Below are positions 59,779-64,000 of a DNA stretch of 64,000 nucleotides, piece after piece. The stretch lies in NCBI GenBank assembly GCA_008828725.1, contig MEHQ01003470.1:447969-511968 (forward strand). Reading direction: 5' to 3'. The notes below the pieces were generated by a model that was not told the DNA's origin, ran no database searches, and was given only the letters and a program-made list of their open reading frames with translations. Source of the stretch: Saccharina japonica (taxonomy: Eukaryota > Sar > Phaeophyceae > Laminariales > Laminariaceae). The translations under genes were made by a program, and so were the position numbers. The first letter of the stretch is position 1; every line of letters starts with the position of its first letter.

Positions 59779-60245
59779 CTTCACATTAAACTCGTTTCAG
59801 TTGCTAATCCTTGTAGTCTAATCTAGCAAGATCACAGCCCGTGGTCACAAAAGTGCAGAGCCACCAGAGAATCCTAAAGAACACGGACACTTAGTAGGGA
59901 AATGATAATACACAAGCCCGAAGAGGTACACCTAAAATCCCTACATCATGTAATGCGTGTTCAAAACTGAACTACACGCCCGTATTCTCCATTCGACTAC
60001 TACAGCACCCCCCCCCCACTACCACTGAATTTGCCGACTACAGCCTAACTACTGTCTGAAGTGCTGTCTGTACAAAAACACACGGCATGCGTGGGAACAA
60101 GATGGAGCACGCAGCTGCTGTCTGAAGTGCTGCCAGAATGACAGTCCGCGGGCACACAGTGAAAAAGAACAGCCAACCAAAGCCATCACGTCAATTGACA
60201 ATTACCCGAATCTATCCTGAACGTCTGTGTTAGGCACATCATTAT
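59737..60245 (-). mobile_element. Retroposon with (CAA)n tail, copy 1
   Basis: Read on the minus strand, a ~480-bp sequence (TGTGCCTAACACAGACG to TTAATGTGAAGACAA) ends in about eleven CAA triplets. A second copy lies at 61712-62220 in the same orientation. Simple-repeat tails of this kind are usual for LINE 3' ends and SINEs. No RT or tRNA-like head is visible. Both copies contain an internal C tract (C10 here, 60008-60017). Two direct LTRs of a short element are an alternative. Confidence 0.6.
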
Positions 60246-60789
60246 AAACATCGACACTGATTAGGAATCGTTCCACATTAAAAGGGTCTTCCACGATGCA
60301 GGCACACAATTAAGGCACCCGGGGTATCCGCGCCATCTCTGTCGCGTCTCTCTACAAAACCAGTGACGTCATCCACACAGAACCAACTTCAATATTCAGG
60401 GGAAAACAAAACAAATCGAAGATTTGTCAACAAAAATAATGTTTGTCCGTTCGCCACGGGTCGATGTCGTCCGTGCTCCGGATCGCTGCTCCGCGCTGCT
60501 GTGCTCCTGCTCCGGCGCGCCGCTCCGGTGCCGCTTGGCCAGTCCTAGCACGACCACACTCGACCCGCTCCGTCCGTACACGCTCTCGTTGCTGACCTTC
60601 CCAGTCAGCTCCTCGCTTTCTCCCTCGCTGCACTCAGGGTGCTTGGGCTGGAAAATACTATTTCTCGCGCTGAATGGATACGGATATTAAGCCGCGTTCT
60701 TATTCCGTTTTTTAACGGTAACCGGTTTAAGCCGGTAAGGCCGGGTCTTGGGACCGCTTCCATTGAAGCGATGCGCCGTCAGGCGCAGA
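60246..60789. other. No convincing gene
   Basis: A GC-rich stretch at 60450-60640 is open in several frames (up to 88 codons) without a recognisable product. AAGCCGCGTTCTTATTCCG (60692) repeats 59665. Confidence 0.3.
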
Positions 60790-61032
60790 AACCATGTATA
60801 TTATACAGATTAGATGTCGTATTATACGTGCAAGTTTTGTATTCCTTGGTATGATATTATATACCGGTATACATGTTTCGATATATTACAACTACGATAT
60901 ACACGTCAGCAGAGCATCATCATCATCAGCTGTTTAGGACATATGGTTGATGTACACATTTACTTCTTATAATACGTAAGCATGATACCATATACCAGGT
61001 ATAATACTACTGCGGCTGTGTGTATCCTATTA
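60790..61032 (-). mobile_element. hAT family internal fragment
   Basis: Reverse complement of about 38030-38230 of the intact element (AATAGGATACACACAGC, CAGCTGATG, CTCTGCTGACGTG, AAAACTTGCACGTA). Both ends are lost. It carries a small ATC triplet expansion. Confidence 0.75.
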
Positions 61033-61079
61033 TTTTTACGGAGGACCATTATGATAGTGAACTCGTAGAAACAAATATT

Positions 61080-61712
61080 GCACACCTCAGATAACGTAAC
61101 ACTTAACGTTTTATGTTAATGTTACGCGCCAGCGGAAAAAAATCGTAACATTACGTTGTTACTACGTTATCTAAATTCCGGATTTTGTGATAACATAGTG
61201 TTAGTGCGTTACGATATTGGCGGGCGATCGCGTAACATTATGTTAGAGTGTTGCCTTGACCCCGTGATGACCGCAGTATAAGTGTTACGGTGTTAAGGTA
61301 GGCAGCCCATAGCGAGTAACACTATGTTAGTGTGTTACCGAAATTCCTAGTTGCCATCGTAACACACGTTATAGGGATAACGTACATGGTCAATGAAGCG
61401 CTAACATTATGTTACTGTGTTATCGATATCAGCCCGCAGCGAGTAACGTTATGTTATTGTGTTAGCGGAATTCTTACTTGTTGCCGTAACACACTTTAGA
61501 CGGATAACGTAGTACATGGTCCAATAAACGTTTACATAACACTGTGTTAGTGTGTTGGCGGAATTACCAATATTACGTTAACATTGTGTTACCGTGTTAG
61601 CGACACCAGCCCGTAGCGAGCAAAACATTATGTTAGCATGTTACCTTATTCTTACTTGCTACCTTGGCACACTTCAGACTGATAACGTACATGGACAATT
61701 AAACGCTTTTCA
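61080..61712. repeat. GTTAC palindromic repeat field
   Basis: At least seven imperfect GTAACATTATGTTAGTGTGT-type units (about 61229, 61314, 61398, 61440, 61528, 61573, 61623), each an inverted repeat by itself. GATAACGTACATGG recurs at about 61376, 61505 and 61680, giving a longer 130-175-bp period. No coding. Confidence 0.75.
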
Positions 61713-62220
61713 TTAACAACAGTTGTTGTTGTGTTGTCTTCACATTAAACTCGTTTCAGTTGCTAATCCCTATAGTCTGATCTAGCAAGATCACAGCCCG
61801 TGGTCACAAAAGTGCTAGAGCCATCAGAGAATCCTAAAGAACACGCACACTTATCATAGCAGGGAAAGGATACACCAGTCCGAATAGGTACACCTAAAAT
61901 CCCTACAGCATGTTATGCGTGTCCAAAACTGAACTACACGCCCGCAATCTCCATTCGACTACAGCAGCATCGCCCCCCCCCCCCCCCCCACTCTTTACCA
62001 ATGAATTTGCCGACTACAGCGTAACTACTGTCTGAAGTGCTGTCTGTACAAAAACACACGGTAGGCGTGGGAACAAGATGGAGCACGCAGCTGCTGTCTG
62101 AAGTGCTGCCGGAATGACAGTCCGCGGGCACACAGTGAAAAAGAACAGCCAACCAAAGCCATCACGTCAATTGACAATTACCCGAATCTATCCTGAACGT
62201 CTGTGTTAGGCACAGCATTA
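61712..62220 (-). mobile_element. Retroposon with (CAA)n tail, copy 2
   Basis: About 95% like copy 1. The CAA tail is short (three or four triplets) and interrupted; the internal C tract is longer (C16, near 61974-61989). Homology ends at AGGCACA in both copies, marking the 5' end. Confidence 0.6.
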
Positions 62221-62582
62221 CAAGAACGGTGGAATGAGGAGCGTGACAGACGCCTTCAAGTGGTCAAACTCCTAACTGCATTAAGCTACTGCGTTGGCGG
62301 TTCTTCTCTTTTTGCTGTGTTCCTATTGATTGGATCGTTTTTTTTTAAGCGATTTGTGTCAGCACAGAAACCTTTTTTTTAGTGACCGGCAAGTAGTTGA
62401 TGGGTGTGCGTGGTGGGTGAGAGACTTACTGGGTGGGTTGGTTCGTCCCTGGGCTGGTAGTCCCACCATCGCCAACACCACCCACCAACATTTCTTGTTA
62501 AGCGATGCGTGTCAGCGCAACAACCTTGTACAGTGGTTATTTAAGTGGATCGCTGGGCTGTGTGTGTTTGTGCATTATTATA
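62221..62582. other. No gene seen
   Basis: Two near-repeats containing AGCGATKYGTGTCAGC (62349 and 62502); short frames only. Confidence 0.35.
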
Positions 62583-62965
62583 TGGAAACGACGAAAACTG
62601 GCAGGGCATCATGTATGTATGTGTACTACTACAATGCTGTGTACTGGGCAGGTCAAATACGTACGTAGGTGCAGGTATAATAATAAAAAGAAAAATGGTA
62701 CAATGGTTCCAAGATCAAGTTATCGTAAAAAAATGAAACAAATTATCATGTATATGTGTACTATGAATACTACTCTGTGTACTGGGCAGGTCACATATTG
62801 GAATAATATGATATTACCGAAAATGCGGGGGAAAAAAAAACTGGTACCATAATGACGAAACACTCGATATAATATACTACAGCAACGACGAAACTTGGCA
62901 GGGCATCATGTATTGTATTGTGCTACTCTACAATGCTGTGTACTGGGCAGGTCAAAATACGTACT
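62583..62965. repeat. Imperfect repeats around GTGTACTGGGCAGGTC
   Basis: GTGTACTGGGCAGGTCA occurs at about 62639, 62777 and 62938, two of them preceded by CTACAATGCT. GGCAGGGCATCATGTAT occurs at 62601 and 62899. Diverged tandem repeat of mixed period. Confidence 0.6.
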
Positions 62966-63140
62966 AACTTCAAGAAACGCCCTCGGAATTGCTTATTTTT
63001 CTCTAAAATCAGCCTGTCTTTCTTATTAGCCTGTTTCTTATTAGGGTGTCCTGTACTGTACAGGTATCAGCAGCAGAATAAATGGGATGGACAAAAAAAA
63101 AAAAAAATGCTGCTGCTGCTGAACGAGTGCGTACCAGGAA

Positions 63141-63580
63141 CCACCACCAAACCACGGGACGAAGCCACCACCAACCACCACCAGCCACTACGAGCAACAA
63201 CAACTTCTGGTGCTCCTGCGGCTCGTGGGGCAGGGGTGGTGGCGGTGGTGGTGATGGTCGTCGTTGTGGTGTTTGCTGGTGATGGTGGTGTGTGTGCTGG
63301 TTGCTTTTTTAGTTGTGTGCGATGATGGTCTTCCTCCTGTTGGACACAACAATCACGATCGATCATCAACATCACCACCTACCTGCCTGCCACCAAACCA
63401 CGGGACGAAGCCACCACCAACCACCACCAGCCACTACGAGCAACAACAACTTATGGTGCTCCTGCGGCTCGTGGGGCAGGGGTGGTGGCGGTGGTGGTGA
63501 TGGTCGTCGTTGTGGTGTTTGCTGGTGATGGTGGTGTGTGTGCTGGTTGCTTTTTTAGTTGTTGGCGATGATGGTCTTTC
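63141..63580. repeat. 246-bp direct duplication
   Basis: Copies of ~185 bp at 63141-63325 and 63388-63575 (ACCACGGGAC at 63151 and 63397), nearly identical. CCA/GGT-rich, giving poly-Val/Gly or poly-Thr readings in all frames. Not convincing as coding. Confidence 0.8.
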
Positions 63581-64000
63581 TCTTCTCGTCCGATCATCAC
63601 CTTTGTTGCTCTACTGCCGAGACATGTGGTCTTCACTTTCAACCCTTGACAGCCTTGACATGCCGTGACTGTCACCAAACAACTAGTTTTTAGTGTGGAA
63701 CACTCCACCCTACACCCTTGACAGCGCATGTTTTGCCTTGCTTGACATGTCTCCCGACATCTTTTTGCTTGAGAGTTGCCGGTGGTGATGCTAATCGTTG
63801 CTATATACTACTGCTATTAATAGTTAGCTCTACTGCCGAGAAATCCCAGTGACACAATTTGGCACTGGCAACAGTTTAGGGCAGTCACTACCGCCTAGCT
63901 CTCCGATCTCGGCACGGCTTTCGACACGAATAGCACAGGACGGTCGGCACAAATAGCGGGCCTCTATCAGTCCCGAGCGTGTCTGAATCGGTTCAGTGTA
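63581..64000. other. No gene seen
   Basis: CTCTACTGCCGAGA occurs twice (63608 and 63829). Several CCTTGACA / CTTGACAT repeats at 63647-63750. Otherwise featureless. Confidence 0.35.

Noticed and set aside
60424-60690. 88-codon GC-rich ORF
   Set aside because: Several frames are open in the same GC-rich patch; no domain and no start context.
1-64000. CRISPR array or bacterial operon
   Set aside because: No regular short repeat/spacer pattern. The introns and transposon types are eukaryotic.

Overview
The window looks like nuclear DNA of a eukaryote. It holds spliced genes with GT-AG introns, a secreted cysteine-rich gene family in tandem, tRNA-headed SINEs, MITEs, hAT, Ty3 and copia debris, microsatellites and a higher-order tandem repeat. 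Large stretches have no convincing coding. The CCW / VCR / HCHGF protein style and the transposon mix make me think of a stramenopile alga, but this is an impression from memory that I could not check.

Region 1 (1-37,365) is a tandem array of five units of about 7.3-9.9 kb. Each unit carries one minus-strand, two-exon gene for a secreted 182-residue, ten-cysteine protein (copy 1 is cut by the window start). Between genes each unit repeats the same non-coding landmarks in the same order: a conserved 5' flank, an AGT/AGC microsatellite, a ~65-bp minisatellite, a GC-rich hairpin motif, a short TA-flanked MITE and C tracts. Units differ by insertions (a Harbinger-type MITE and a poly-C-flanked element in unit 2, SINEs in units 3 and 4) and by indels. 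Exons are almost identical while flanks have drifted, which suggests purifying selection or exon-biased conversion. Copies 4 and 5 form one pair and copies 1 and 2 another.

Region 2 (37,365-53,860) is transposon-rich. It contains an X-polyC-Y repeat, an intact-ended non-autonomous hAT element (8-bp duplication CTCGTGTC), and a long disordered GC-rich ORF. After these comes a decayed Ty3-type retroelement with a NADAR (YbiA-like) domain in front of its aspartic protease and reverse transcriptase. That element is cut off at a C20 tract joined to a second hAT fragment. A copia-type Gag remnant, a SINE fragment and an alanine-run ORF follow.

Region 3 (54,071-59,425) is a higher-order repeat: two 2.69-kb blocks, each with about eleven ~217-bp monomers between a shared hairpin-bearing head and a shared tail cap.

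Region 4 (59,425-64,000) has two copies of a retroposon with a (CAA)n tail, a further hAT fragment, a GTTAC-rich palindromic repeat field and a 246-bp tandem duplication. I see no convincing gene there.

The most unusual signal is a ~340-bp element ('Z') whose ends abut poly-C tracts. It sits inside C tracts that are uninterrupted at related sites elsewhere in the window, as expected of an element that inserts into homopolymer C/G runs. An assembly artefact must be excluded first.
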